DNA of 64,000 nucleotides from SIG455 sp045589495. Lineage in GTDB: Bacteria > Bacillota > Clostridia > UMGS1810. The stretch is taken from positions 6,839 through 70,838 of the forward strand of contig JAZNPF010000041.1 in the NCBI GenBank assembly GCA_045589495.1. The letters run 5' to 3'. Shown here in pieces: positions 52,667 to 60,530 of this stretch (position 1 is its first letter; the number at the start of each line of letters is the position of its first letter). The notes beneath the pieces are model-generated. The model had not been told where the DNA came from. It made no database searches and was given only the letters and a program-made list of their open reading frames with translations. Made by a program: the position numbers and the translations under genes.

Positions 52667-53968
52667 ATGAAAAACTATAAAAAGATAGAAAGATGCGAAA
52701 AAATCATCCAATTTGGCGAAGGCGGATTTTTAAGAGGCTTTGTGGACTGGATACTCCAGGAAATGAATGAAAAGACGGATTTTAACGGAAGTGTTGTTGT
52801 TGTACAGCCTATACAGCATGGTATGTGTGACAAACTTACTGAACAAAACTGTCTATACACTCACATTATGAGAGGACTTGAATGTGGAAAAGCTGTTTCA
52901 AAATTAAAAATAATTGATTCTATTTCACGTTGTGTAAAGCCTTATGACAATTACGAGGAATTTATGGAACTGGCAAACAACCCCGATATGAGATTCGTTT
53001 TTTCCAACACTACAGAATCCGGTATAGTATACGATTCAAATGACAAGTTGTTTGACACGCCGCCCAAAACGTTTCCTGCAAAGGTATGCGCGTTTTTATA
53101 CAAAAGATTCAAACTTGGTCTTGGTGGATTTATATTTATGCCCTGCGAACTTATTGACAAAAACGGCGAAACACTCAAAAATATTGTATTGAAAATTGCT
53201 GATGACAACAAACTTGAAGATGATTTCAAACTTTGGGTAAAAAATGAAAATATTTTCTGCAATACACTTGTGGACAGAATTGTTACCGGTTATCCCATGG
53301 ATGAGGATATAGACCTTGGATACACCGACAACATGCTCAACACCAGCGAACTTTTCCACCTGTGGGTAATCGAAGCTCCTAAAGATATATTAAAGGAAAT
53401 CCCGTTTGAAAAAACTGGTCTTAATATAATAGTAACCGATGATCTGGAAATGTACCGTACGAGAAAGGTACGTATTTTAAATGGTGCACACACATCAATG
53501 ATTCCATATGCAATGCTTGAGGGAATTGAAACTGTTAAAGACTGTATGGAAGATGAAAATATGAGCACCTTTGTAAAAAAATGCGTGTTTGATGAAATTA
53601 TCCCTACCCTTGATTTACCAAGAGAGGAACTTATATCCTATGCAAACGATGTATTTGAGCGCTTCAACAATCCCTTTATAAAGCATTTATGTGCTTCAAT
53701 TTCTCTGAATTCCGTAAGTAAATTCAAGGTGAGAGTGCTCCCATCAATTACAGAATACATAAAAAGATGCGGTAAAATGCCAGAGAATTTAATTTTCTCG
53801 CTTTATAAACTAATAGAATTTTATAAAACCGGCAATCCCAGTGATGATGAAAAAATAATTAAATTTATGAAAGAAAAATCAATAAAGGAAATTCTTGCAA
53901 ATAAGGCCTTCTGGGATCAAGATCTTAGTTTTTTGTACGATGAAGTTATAAAACTTTCCAAGGAGTAA
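52667..53968 (+). CDS. uxaB: Tagaturonate reductase (altronate oxidoreductase)
   Basis: UxaB reduces D-tagaturonate to D-altronate with NADH, the second step of galacturonate catabolism. The 433-residue protein is of the mannitol-dehydrogenase/polyol superfamily: IIQFGEGGFLRGFVDW (nucleotide loop, about 14-29), NTTESGI and the helical C-terminal domain with KVRILNGAHTSMIPYAM (catalytic Lys and the conserved NGAH). It is slightly shorter than E. coli UxaB (about 480). AAGGGA lies 8 bases before ATG. It is the first gene of uxaBAC and ends 5 bases before uxaA. Confidence 0.92.
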   Translation: MKNYKKIERCEKIIQFGEGGFLRGFVDWILQEMNEKTDFNGSVVVVQPIQHGMCDKLTEQNCLYTHIMRGLECGKAVSKLKIIDSISRCVKPYDNYEEFMELANNPDMRFVFSNTTESGIVYDSNDKLFDTPPKTFPAKVCAFLYKRFKLGLGGFIFMPCELIDKNGETLKNIVLKIADDNKLEDDFKLWVKNENIFCNTLVDRIVTGYPMDEDIDLGYTDNMLNTSELFHLWVIEAPKDILKEIPFEKTGLNIIVTDDLEMYRTRKVRILNGAHTSMIPYAMLEGIETVKDCMEDENMSTFVKKCVFDEIIPTLDLPREELISYANDVFERFNNPFIKHLCASISLNSVSKFKVRVLPSITEYIKRCGKMPENLIFSLYKLIEFYKTGNPSDDEKIIKFMKEKSIKEILANKAFWDQDLSFLYDEVIKLSKE

Positions 53969-53973
53969 TTTTT

Positions 53974-55353
53974 ATGATTATAAATAAGCTTGACAATGTA
54001 GAAATAAATCTCGAAGATGGACACAAGTATGCCATTTGCGACATTAAAAAGGGGAATAACATCATAAAATACGGTTCACCTATAGGCCATGCAACTTGCG
54101 ATATAAAGACCGGTGAACATGTACATACACACAATGTTAAAACAAATTTATCGGATAACCTGAGTTACACATATAATTACAAAGACTATGGCATAGAATC
54201 TATACCAACAGATCTTTGCTTTGAAGGATATGTAAGAGAAAACGGTGATGTTGGTATCCGTAACGAAATATGGATTATAAACACAGTGGGTTGCGTTAAC
54301 AAAACCGCAGAAATTCTTGCACATAAAACCGATGCAAGGAACTTTTCCCATCCCTTTGGCTGTTCACAACTTGGTGACGACCAAAAAATCACCCAACTTA
54401 TTTTAAAAGGCATGGTGAACCACCCAAATGCGGCAGGTGTGCTGGTGCTCGGATTAGGATGTGAAAACAACAACATTGAGGTTTTCAAAAATGTACTTGG
54501 CGATTACAATCAAAAAAGAGTACGCTTTTTAAACGCTCAGGATTCTGACGATGAAATAGCCGAAGGTATAAAAATAATCAATGAATTAAAAGAATATGCT
54601 AATAGTTTCAAGAGAGAAAAAGTGCATATTTCAAAACTGAGAATTGGTCTTAAATGTGGTGGCAGCGATGGATACAGCGGTATAAGCGCAAATCCTCTTG
54701 TAGGTTCAATTTCCGACAGAATGATAGCATACGGAGGAAGTTGTGTACTTACAGAAGTGCCCGAAATGTTTGGTGCAGAGCATCTTTTAATGGAAAGATG
54801 TGTAACAGAGGAAGTATTTAACAAAACAGTCGCACTTATAAACAACTTTAAAGATTACTACACAAAACATGACCAAGTTATATACGAAAATCCATCACCC
54901 GGAAACAAGAAAGGCGGTATTACCACTTTAGAAGAAAAATCCCTTGGTTGCATACAAAAGGGTGGCCTTGGAAAGGTAGTAGATGTGCTTGACTATGGTG
55001 ATACCCTCGCAAAAAACGGTCTTTCACTTTTAAACGGACCCGGCAATGACATAGTTGCGGTTACAAACCTTATGGCGGCAGGGGTACATATAATACTTTT
55101 TACTACCGGCAGAGGCACTCCTCTTGGAAGCAGTGTTCCAACGATTAAAATTTCCACAAACAAAAATCTTGCCGTAAAAAAAGCAAACTGGATAGATTTT
55201 GACGCGTCACCTCTACTGGCAGACAAAACTATGGATGCGCTAACAGATGAACTGTTGGAATTTATAGTTGACGTTGCATCAGGGAAAGAAACGAAAAACG
55301 AAATAAATGGATATAGAGAGATTTCCATCTTTAAAGACGGTGTAACTCTTTAA
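53974..55353 (+). CDS. uxaA: Altronate dehydratase
   Basis: UxaA removes water from D-altronate to give 2-keto-3-deoxy-D-gluconate and is iron-dependent. The 459-residue protein has the N-terminal SAF domain (1-90, KYAICDIKKGNNIIKYG), the linker VRENGDVGIRNE and the main GD_AH domain. Signature stretches are CGGSDGYSGISANPLVG, EVPEMFGAEHLLM, NPSPGNKKGGITTLEEKSLG and FTTGRGTPLGS. It is about 35 residues shorter than the E. coli enzyme, with no broken motif. CAAGGAG precedes the start. Confidence 0.95.
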   Translation: MIINKLDNVEINLEDGHKYAICDIKKGNNIIKYGSPIGHATCDIKTGEHVHTHNVKTNLSDNLSYTYNYKDYGIESIPTDLCFEGYVRENGDVGIRNEIWIINTVGCVNKTAEILAHKTDARNFSHPFGCSQLGDDQKITQLILKGMVNHPNAAGVLVLGLGCENNNIEVFKNVLGDYNQKRVRFLNAQDSDDEIAEGIKIINELKEYANSFKREKVHISKLRIGLKCGGSDGYSGISANPLVGSISDRMIAYGGSCVLTEVPEMFGAEHLLMERCVTEEVFNKTVALINNFKDYYTKHDQVIYENPSPGNKKGGITTLEEKSLGCIQKGGLGKVVDVLDYGDTLAKNGLSLLNGPGNDIVAVTNLMAAGVHIILFTTGRGTPLGSSVPTIKISTNKNLAVKKANWIDFDASPLLADKTMDALTDELLEFIVDVASGKETKNEINGYREISIFKDGVTL

Positions 55354-55373
55354 TAAAGAAAGGATATTAAATT

Positions 55374-56741
55374 ATGGGAATTATAAATGATAAGTTCATG
55401 CTTAAAACAGAAACAGCAAAAGAACTTTACGATAGTTTTGCAAAAGATTTACCAATCATAGACTACCATTGCCATATTTCACCGCAGATGATAGCCGAGG
55501 ATTACAAATTTAAAAGTGCATACGATTTATTTTTAGGCGGAGACCACTACAAGTGGAGACAAATGCGTTCAAACGGTATTGACGAAACCATGATTACCGG
55601 TGACGGCGATGAATTTGAAAAATGGCTCGGTTTTGCTGAAAGTTTAAAACGTTGTATAGGCAATCCGCTTTACCACTGGACAAGTCTGGAATTAAAAAGA
55701 TATTTTGACATCGACACTCCTCTTACAGAAAAAAGTGCAAAGGAAATATGGGACAAGTGTAATGAACTTCTTGCAAGAGATGATTTTTCTGCACAGAATT
55801 TAATTAGAAAGTCAAATGTAGAAGTAATATGCACTACCGATGATCCAGCTGATGATTTGAGATATCATAAAAAAATAAAAGAGCAAGGGTTTGAAACAAA
55901 GGTATTGCCTACGTTCAGACCCGACAAACTTATTAACATTGAAAAAGACGAATTTATACAATATATATCAGCACAAAAAATAACCAGTTACAACGATCTT
56001 GTGGCTTGGCTTCATAAAAGAATTGAGTATTTTGCATCCTTTGGCTGTAAACTTTCAGACCATGCCCTAGAAGACATACCCTTTGCTTTAGGTGACGCCA
56101 AGGCAGTTTTCGACAAAAGAATTTCCGGAAAAACTTTAAGTGAAACTGAAATTGATATATTCAAAACAAGCATGCTTGGCGAATGTGCAAAACACTATAC
56201 AGAACTTGACTGGGCAATGCAGATACACATTGGGGCCCTCAGAAACAATAACGCCAAAATGTTTGAAAAATTAGGTGCTGATACAGGATTTGACTCCATT
56301 GCTGACCCCTGTATTGCTGTAAACCTTTCCAAACTTTTAAACAACTTTGCCGAAAACAATTCTCTGCCAAAAACTATACTCTATGTACTTAACCCGAAAG
56401 ATAACTATGTTATAGGCACTATGCTTGGCAATTTTCAAAACGGTCCAAAAAGAGGCAAAATTCAGTTTGGTTCAGGCTGGTGGTTTAATGATAACCGTGA
56501 CGGCATGGAAGAACAAATGAAAGCTTTAGCAAATCTTGGTTGTCTTGGTAACTTTGTGGGTATGCTTACAGACTCCAGAAGTTTTGTGTCCTACCCAAGA
56601 CATGAATATTTCAGACGTATCCTCTGCAACCTTATTGGTAAATGGGTTGAAGATGGCGAATATCCAAAAGATTACGATGCACTAAAAGAAATTATAGAGG
56701 GTATATGCTACTATAATGCGAAGGAGTATTTTGAGTTTTAA
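55374..56741 (+). CDS. uxaC: Uronate isomerase
   Basis: UxaC converts D-galacturonate to D-tagaturonate (and glucuronate to fructuronate), the first step of the pathway. The 455-residue protein is of the amidohydrolase fold: metal His pair in IDYHCHISPQM (about 26-36), KSNVEVICTTDDPADDL, AMQIHIGALRNN and the C-terminal LTDSRSFVSYPRHEYFRRIL. Length fits the family (about 465). AAAGGA lies upstream. It is the last gene of the island, about 85 bases before the tRNA fragment. Confidence 0.95.
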   Translation: MGIINDKFMLKTETAKELYDSFAKDLPIIDYHCHISPQMIAEDYKFKSAYDLFLGGDHYKWRQMRSNGIDETMITGDGDEFEKWLGFAESLKRCIGNPLYHWTSLELKRYFDIDTPLTEKSAKEIWDKCNELLARDDFSAQNLIRKSNVEVICTTDDPADDLRYHKKIKEQGFETKVLPTFRPDKLINIEKDEFIQYISAQKITSYNDLVAWLHKRIEYFASFGCKLSDHALEDIPFALGDAKAVFDKRISGKTLSETEIDIFKTSMLGECAKHYTELDWAMQIHIGALRNNNAKMFEKLGADTGFDSIADPCIAVNLSKLLNNFAENNSLPKTILYVLNPKDNYVIGTMLGNFQNGPKRGKIQFGSGWWFNDNRDGMEEQMKALANLGCLGNFVGMLTDSRSFVSYPRHEYFRRILCNLIGKWVEDGEYPKDYDALKEIIEGICYYNAKEYFEF

Positions 56742-56826
56742 ATTTCTAGAAATACTATTCTTAAATTACAAAATATTAAAACATAGTTTTGAAATTAACA
56801 AACAAATTCACATACGATACATAACC

Positions 56827-56878
56827 ATTAGGATCTAGTGATTTTATCGTGGGGGTTCAAGTCCCTTCGCCCGCACCA
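56827..56878 (+). pseudogene. 3' half of a tRNA-Leu gene (attachment-site scar)
   Basis: From the anticodon loop onward a tRNA-Leu 3' half is present: TTAGG (anticodon TAG and loop), the descending stem ATCTAG, a variable arm, T arm GGGGGTTCAAGTCCCTT, acceptor CGCCCGC (56868-56874), discriminator A and encoded CCA (56876-56878). No 5' half (expected start GCGGGCG) is found upstream. It is not a copy of the tRNA at 14341: its acceptor and T arm differ and it encodes CCA. Breaks inside the anticodon loop are typical of tyrosine-integrase insertion sites. Confidence 0.85.
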
Positions 56879-56882
56879 AATT

Positions 56883-56916
56883 ATAACCCTAGCTTTGATA
56901 AAAAGTTGGGGTTATT
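56883..56916 (+). terminator. Terminator of the truncated tRNA-Leu
   Basis: ATAACCCTAGCTTT and AAAGTTGGGGTTAT (56883-56916) pair along most of their length (with wobble and one mismatch), 5 bases after the CCA end, with T-rich sequence after. It shows that the tRNA 3' flank came along intact. The stretch 56742-56826 upstream holds nothing recognisable. Confidence 0.65.
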
Positions 56917-56962
56917 CTATTCTTTCATAAAATAAATCCTTCAGCCTCTTTAGAAAATGGAC

Positions 56963-56996
56963 AAAACCGCTTCAGATATAACTTGAAGCGGTTTTT
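56963..56996. terminator. Intrinsic terminator, probably bidirectional
   Basis: AAAACCGCTTCA (56963-56974) and TGAAGCGGTTTT (56984-56995) form a 12-bp stem with a 9-base loop and T-runs on both strands. It can end the restriction-modification transcript from the right and any read-through from the left. Confidence 0.85.
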
Positions 56997-57065
56997 CCTG
57001 TTTTGTGATATTGTTTGAAGAGCAAAACAGTTATTATGTTTTAAGAAGAGTATTTATAGGCCTTT

Positions 57066-58109
57066 TTAAATTCTATCACTATACGGTAAAGATTTCATAT
57101 AATTCTCCATATAATCCCAATCTGGTTTACCATTTTTTGTAGGAAGTTTTATAACGGATTTTTTCATAACTTCTTTTTTCCACTTTCGTCCATAATTATA
57201 TTTCGGACGTTCTGCCTTAATTATGGTCGCTATAAAAAGGCCAATATACTTATTTAATTCCCAGCCGTTGGGGTACAGCACATTAACATCGTCCGATGCC
57301 CAAAATGGTTCAGACTGATAAAAAGTTTCTCCTACACTGCCATTATAATTAACTGTTATGCAATTAGGTTTCCACAATCGTTCGGCTAAAATTTTTTGCC
57401 TAACACCATTATTGTTATCAATTGCACCCAAATAGTTATCCGTTCCTTCAATCATATCAGCTTTAGTGAGACGCTTTCCCTTTTCGATCTTAAACAAATG
57501 ACCAATGGTATATTCTTCCCAATCACATACGGAAAGCGAGAGGCTGTAATCATTGCCGATTTTGGTCGTTATAGGATGGTGACATAACGAAGATATAAAT
57601 TGTTCAATATAATCCCAATCTGGAACATATCCGTGTTCTGAATATTGATGTGATTTGTCAATTAAAGGGGCACCATTTTCATATTTAATAGGTAACGGGA
57701 TTTGAGTTTTAGCAATTTTGCCTTTTAAAAAAGCTCGACCGTAAGAATATTTATATTTTTCTTGCTTTATTAAAGAAATTATAAATAATCCTCTTTTTTC
57801 GTTTAACCATTCACTACGCAAAATCACCATGTGATCTCCTGTAATGAAGGGCTTGGCTTGGTAATAACAATTGGCTGTAGTATCGCCTATAGTAATTGCA
57901 TTAGCTTCCTCAATAACGGGTAGTCCTTCATTCAAAACCAAGCATTCACAGGCGTTATTCTCGTTGGTTCGCGTTACATACCTTATGCTATTAGAATTTT
58001 GGCTTTTACATAATGTCAAATCCTCTTTGTTATAAGCCATCGCCTTATATATTTTAGGAAATAAATCCCCAACATAAAAATCTTTCCAGTCATCAGTCAT
58101 TGGATTCAT
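57066..58109 (-). CDS. Restriction-modification specificity subunit (BcgIB-like)
   Basis: The 347-residue protein has two half-repeats: residues about 1-175 and 180-347, each a target-recognition domain followed by a conserved helix end (PDWDYIEQFISSL at the first and PDWDYMENYMKSL at the second). Each half also shows a KYxYGR motif (KYSYGRAF and KYNYGRKW). This is the BcgI-B-type layout for recognising a bipartite site. BcgIB is about 341 residues. It overlaps the methylase/nuclease gene by 17 bases. Start ATG 58109 is 7 bases after GGAAGGA. Confidence 0.82.
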   Translation of the reverse strand: MNPMTDDWKDFYVGDLFPKIYKAMAYNKEDLTLCKSQNSNSIRYVTRTNENNACECLVLNEGLPVIEEANAITIGDTTANCYYQAKPFITGDHMVILRSEWLNEKRGLFIISLIKQEKYKYSYGRAFLKGKIAKTQIPLPIKYENGAPLIDKSHQYSEHGYVPDWDYIEQFISSLCHHPITTKIGNDYSLSLSVCDWEEYTIGHLFKIEKGKRLTKADMIEGTDNYLGAIDNNNGVRQKILAERLWKPNCITVNYNGSVGETFYQSEPFWASDDVNVLYPNGWELNKYIGLFIATIIKAERPKYNYGRKWKKEVMKKSVIKLPTKNGKPDWDYMENYMKSLPYSDRI

Positions 58110-60009
58110 AAACATTTCCTTCCTTCACAAGATATGCCAAATAATCATTTAAGGTCGTTTGGAAATCCTCACGGGTCAATTTTGTGTAATCGGTTTTCAT
58201 ATAGGCCTCGCAAAGCCATTCGTTATTATGACTAACACAAGCCTTGGCGGTCAAGCCATCTACAACCTCTTTTTCGCGATACAACCTTAACCATTCGGAT
58301 TTTATGGCTTCCCATCTCTCGTATGCATCAACTCTACCAAGCTTTTTACGTTTCACGAATCCGTCGTCTTTATAATATCCAAAAAAAGTTGATACTTTCG
58401 AATCATGCTTCTTTTTTGCCTCCCATACCATTACACAAACGCATGTACCTGCTCCTTGACCATAAAAAATATCATCGGGCATGGAAAAAACAGCTTTCAG
58501 CGTATGCTTTCCCATCAATCTTTCCCTAACTTCTTTGAACTTTGTGCCTATAGCGCAACTCATCGGGCAAACAACAGCAACTTCTCCACCTTGACAAATC
58601 AAGCTCAATTCTTGCTCTAAAAATTCAAGTTCTGCATGATCTTTTTGGGAATACGGAGGGTTCAGTAATCCTTTGTTTAGAACGATATCGTCTCCTTTGG
58701 TATCTTTAAGATTCTTGAATTTCTTGATTGTATTTTTATCAAAACAATCCCCATGCAAAATATGAGATTTTCCATCTTTTCTCATAATCATGTTTGCGAG
58801 AGCGAGAGTATGTATATCAGAATCTTGCTCAATGCCGTAAAGATTGTTTTTACGAATGTATTCTATGTCATCTGGAGTTGCTGCCTCTTTAAACATTTTC
58901 CCCATTGCGGTTACAAGGAAGGCCCCGCTACCGCAACAAATATCTACAACACGAGAGTCCTTGTCGATATTGATTAGGTCGGCCATAAATTCTGTCAAAT
59001 GTTGAGGAGTCAGGACGATACCAAGAGAGTTTCCATCGCCAGAGGAATAACTAATAAATTCGTGATAGAAAATCCCAAGTGCATCTATGGTGTTCCCAAC
59101 ATAATCCATCATGGGTTTGATCTTCATTTCGAGTTGATTTATATACCAACGCAAAGAATTATCATCAGAAAGAGGGGTAGCCCTCAGTTTAATAACTGAT
59201 CCGATTTCGGCAAATTTCCCTTTAATTTCTTTTATTTTATTATTGCTAATTTCTCCATCCGATAACACACGCTCTATTGCAGATAAGCTACTATCTAACA
59301 AGGTATTAAAACTGGTGATCTTATCATAATCATTACTAAAATCTTCATCTTGCAAAGCTATAAGAACTCCCGCAATAAATAAAGGCTTCAACTTTTCTGT
59401 CATTTTGTTTATTCTCAAAGAATCATGGATGTTAACTGCAGTAGCTTTTACTTCAGGCAGACTATATGCTTTTTGTACTTTTTCTCCTCGAACCAACTTT
59501 AAATAGTTTTCTGGTTCCAAAATAATATTCTTCGATTTAGTAAGTTCCGTATATGTTGTTTGATTTTTAGCCCAATAAAAAGCATCAACCTTAATATCAG
59601 CTTTTTTTGCTCCAGAGATAGCAACAGCAATTACATTGAAATAAGATTTGAGATATTTAGTGTAATATAATACACCGTCAACGGCAAAGTCTTTGGGGTG
59701 ATCTAAGCACTCGCTTGTATGCTTTTTGACAGAATTTTTACACTCTATTACTAAAATAGTGTTCAAATCGTGCTTTAAAGTGATAACATACTCCGGCTTT
59801 GCCTTCCCAGGACCAGAAGTTGAAAAATCATCCAAAGCACAGTCTTTCGGTTTCCCGCCAGCGTTTTTAAGAGCAAGGTTTATATTAGAGTTAGGTGTTG
59901 TTTCACCTTGAACATAAACAAATCCAAAATCATTTTCACCATAAGCAGATATTTTCATCTCTTGTTCGGTGAGTTTTTCGGTATATTTTTCAATTTTAGT
60001 AGTTGCCAT
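58093..60009 (-). CDS. Fused endonuclease-N6-adenine methyltransferase (BcgIA-like)
   Basis: The 638-residue protein has an N-terminal nuclease-like domain with a PD-(D/E)xK pattern (PEYVITLKHD... ILVIECKNS, about 72-94), a helical domain, and a C-terminal N6-adenine methylase with DICCGSGAFLV (SAM site) and NPPYSQKDH (catalytic NPPY). One polypeptide therefore carries both cutting and modification, with specificity in the downstream subunit, as in BcgI (A subunit about 637 residues). Start ATG 60009 follows GGAGGG; 60027 would include that site. It overlaps the upstream winged-helix gene by 14 bases. Confidence 0.85.
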   Translation of the reverse strand: MATTKIEKYTEKLTEQEMKISAYGENDFGFVYVQGETTPNSNINLALKNAGGKPKDCALDDFSTSGPGKAKPEYVITLKHDLNTILVIECKNSVKKHTSECLDHPKDFAVDGVLYYTKYLKSYFNVIAVAISGAKKADIKVDAFYWAKNQTTYTELTKSKNIILEPENYLKLVRGEKVQKAYSLPEVKATAVNIHDSLRINKMTEKLKPLFIAGVLIALQDEDFSNDYDKITSFNTLLDSSLSAIERVLSDGEISNNKIKEIKGKFAEIGSVIKLRATPLSDDNSLRWYINQLEMKIKPMMDYVGNTIDALGIFYHEFISYSSGDGNSLGIVLTPQHLTEFMADLINIDKDSRVVDICCGSGAFLVTAMGKMFKEAATPDDIEYIRKNNLYGIEQDSDIHTLALANMIMRKDGKSHILHGDCFDKNTIKKFKNLKDTKGDDIVLNKGLLNPPYSQKDHAELEFLEQELSLICQGGEVAVVCPMSCAIGTKFKEVRERLMGKHTLKAVFSMPDDIFYGQGAGTCVCVMVWEAKKKHDSKVSTFFGYYKDDGFVKRKKLGRVDAYERWEAIKSEWLRLYREKEVVDGLTAKACVSHNNEWLCEAYMKTDYTKLTREDFQTTLNDYLAYLVKEGNVYESND

Positions 60010-60298
60010 TTTGTTTCCCTCCATCAAGGTTCTCTAACTTTCTCATTATCTTTATAACATCTTTGCCCTTATCTGTAATTGTGTATCCTTTTTTGCCATC
60101 AAGTTCAATGCAATGGGCATCTTGTAACAAACGCATTCGTTTATTTATCGTTGTTGGGCTACAATTTAATTCTTCTGCTATTTCTATCTGTGAAAATCTC
60201 ACAGATACTTTTTTCCTACTTTTTGTCAGGTTTTCCGAAAGCCAAAACAACAAGAAGTACTCTGCAGATGCAAAGATTTTTATTGAATTTTTAACCAC
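59996..60298 (-). CDS. Winged-helix regulator of the restriction-modification operon
   Basis: The 100-residue protein has a winged helix (VSVRFSQIEIAEELNCSPTTINKRMRLL, then an IELDGKKGYTITDKGKD wing). It starts at GTG 60298, 7 bases after GGAGG. It is the first gene of the operon and its tail overlaps the methylase/nuclease gene. It probably acts like the control proteins of restriction-modification systems, delaying nuclease build-up. An imperfect palindrome overlaps the -10 of its own promoter. Confidence 0.8.
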   Translation of the reverse strand: MVKNSIKIFASAEYFLLFWLSENLTKSRKKVSVRFSQIEIAEELNCSPTTINKRMRLLQDAHCIELDGKKGYTITDKGKDVIKIMRKLENLDGGKQNGNY

Positions 60299-60340
60299 AG
60301 AAGCACCTCCATATTACTACATAAATCTGTATTATCTTAC

Positions 60341-60384
60341 AATATTATATACGTATATTATACTATATTTTTTTGTAATGTCAA
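60341..60384 (-). promoter_or_regulatory. Promoter and autoregulatory palindrome of the restriction-modification operon
   Basis: On the minus strand TTGACA (60379-60384) and TATAAT (60357-60362) are 16 bases apart. An imperfect palindrome centred on ACGT (60351-60354), arms AATATTATAT and ATATTATACT, spans the -10. That would allow the winged-helix protein to repress its own operon. Confidence 0.68.
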
Positions 60385-60481
60385 TAGTATTTAATAAAAT
60401 GTAAAATTTATTTTCACAATTGGGAATGAAAATTCTTAATAGAGGAGCATTTTATCAAAATTAGAGGTGTTTTCCACCGAC

Positions 60482-60515
60482 AAAAAGCTTACAGGATTTC
60501 AACTGTAAGCTTTTT
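60482..60515. terminator. Terminator of the recombinase gene
   Basis: AAAAAGCTTACAG (60482-60494) and CTGTAAGCTTTTT (60503-60515) form a 13-bp stem with an 8-base loop, 16 bases after the recombinase stop; T-runs on both strands. Confidence 0.88.
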
Positions 60516-60530
60516 CGTGCCTGTTATTTT

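Noticed and set aside
14341..56878. Simple attL/attR pair made of tRNA-Leu at 14341 and the fragment at 56827
   Set aside because: The 3' halves differ in acceptor stem, T arm and CCA, so they are not direct repeats of one integration; the fragment derives from another tRNA-Leu.
60003..60404. 133-residue plus-strand frame opposite the winged-helix gene
   Set aside because: It runs antisense to the winged-helix gene and its promoter, lacks a ribosome site, and reads as the reverse image of a real gene.
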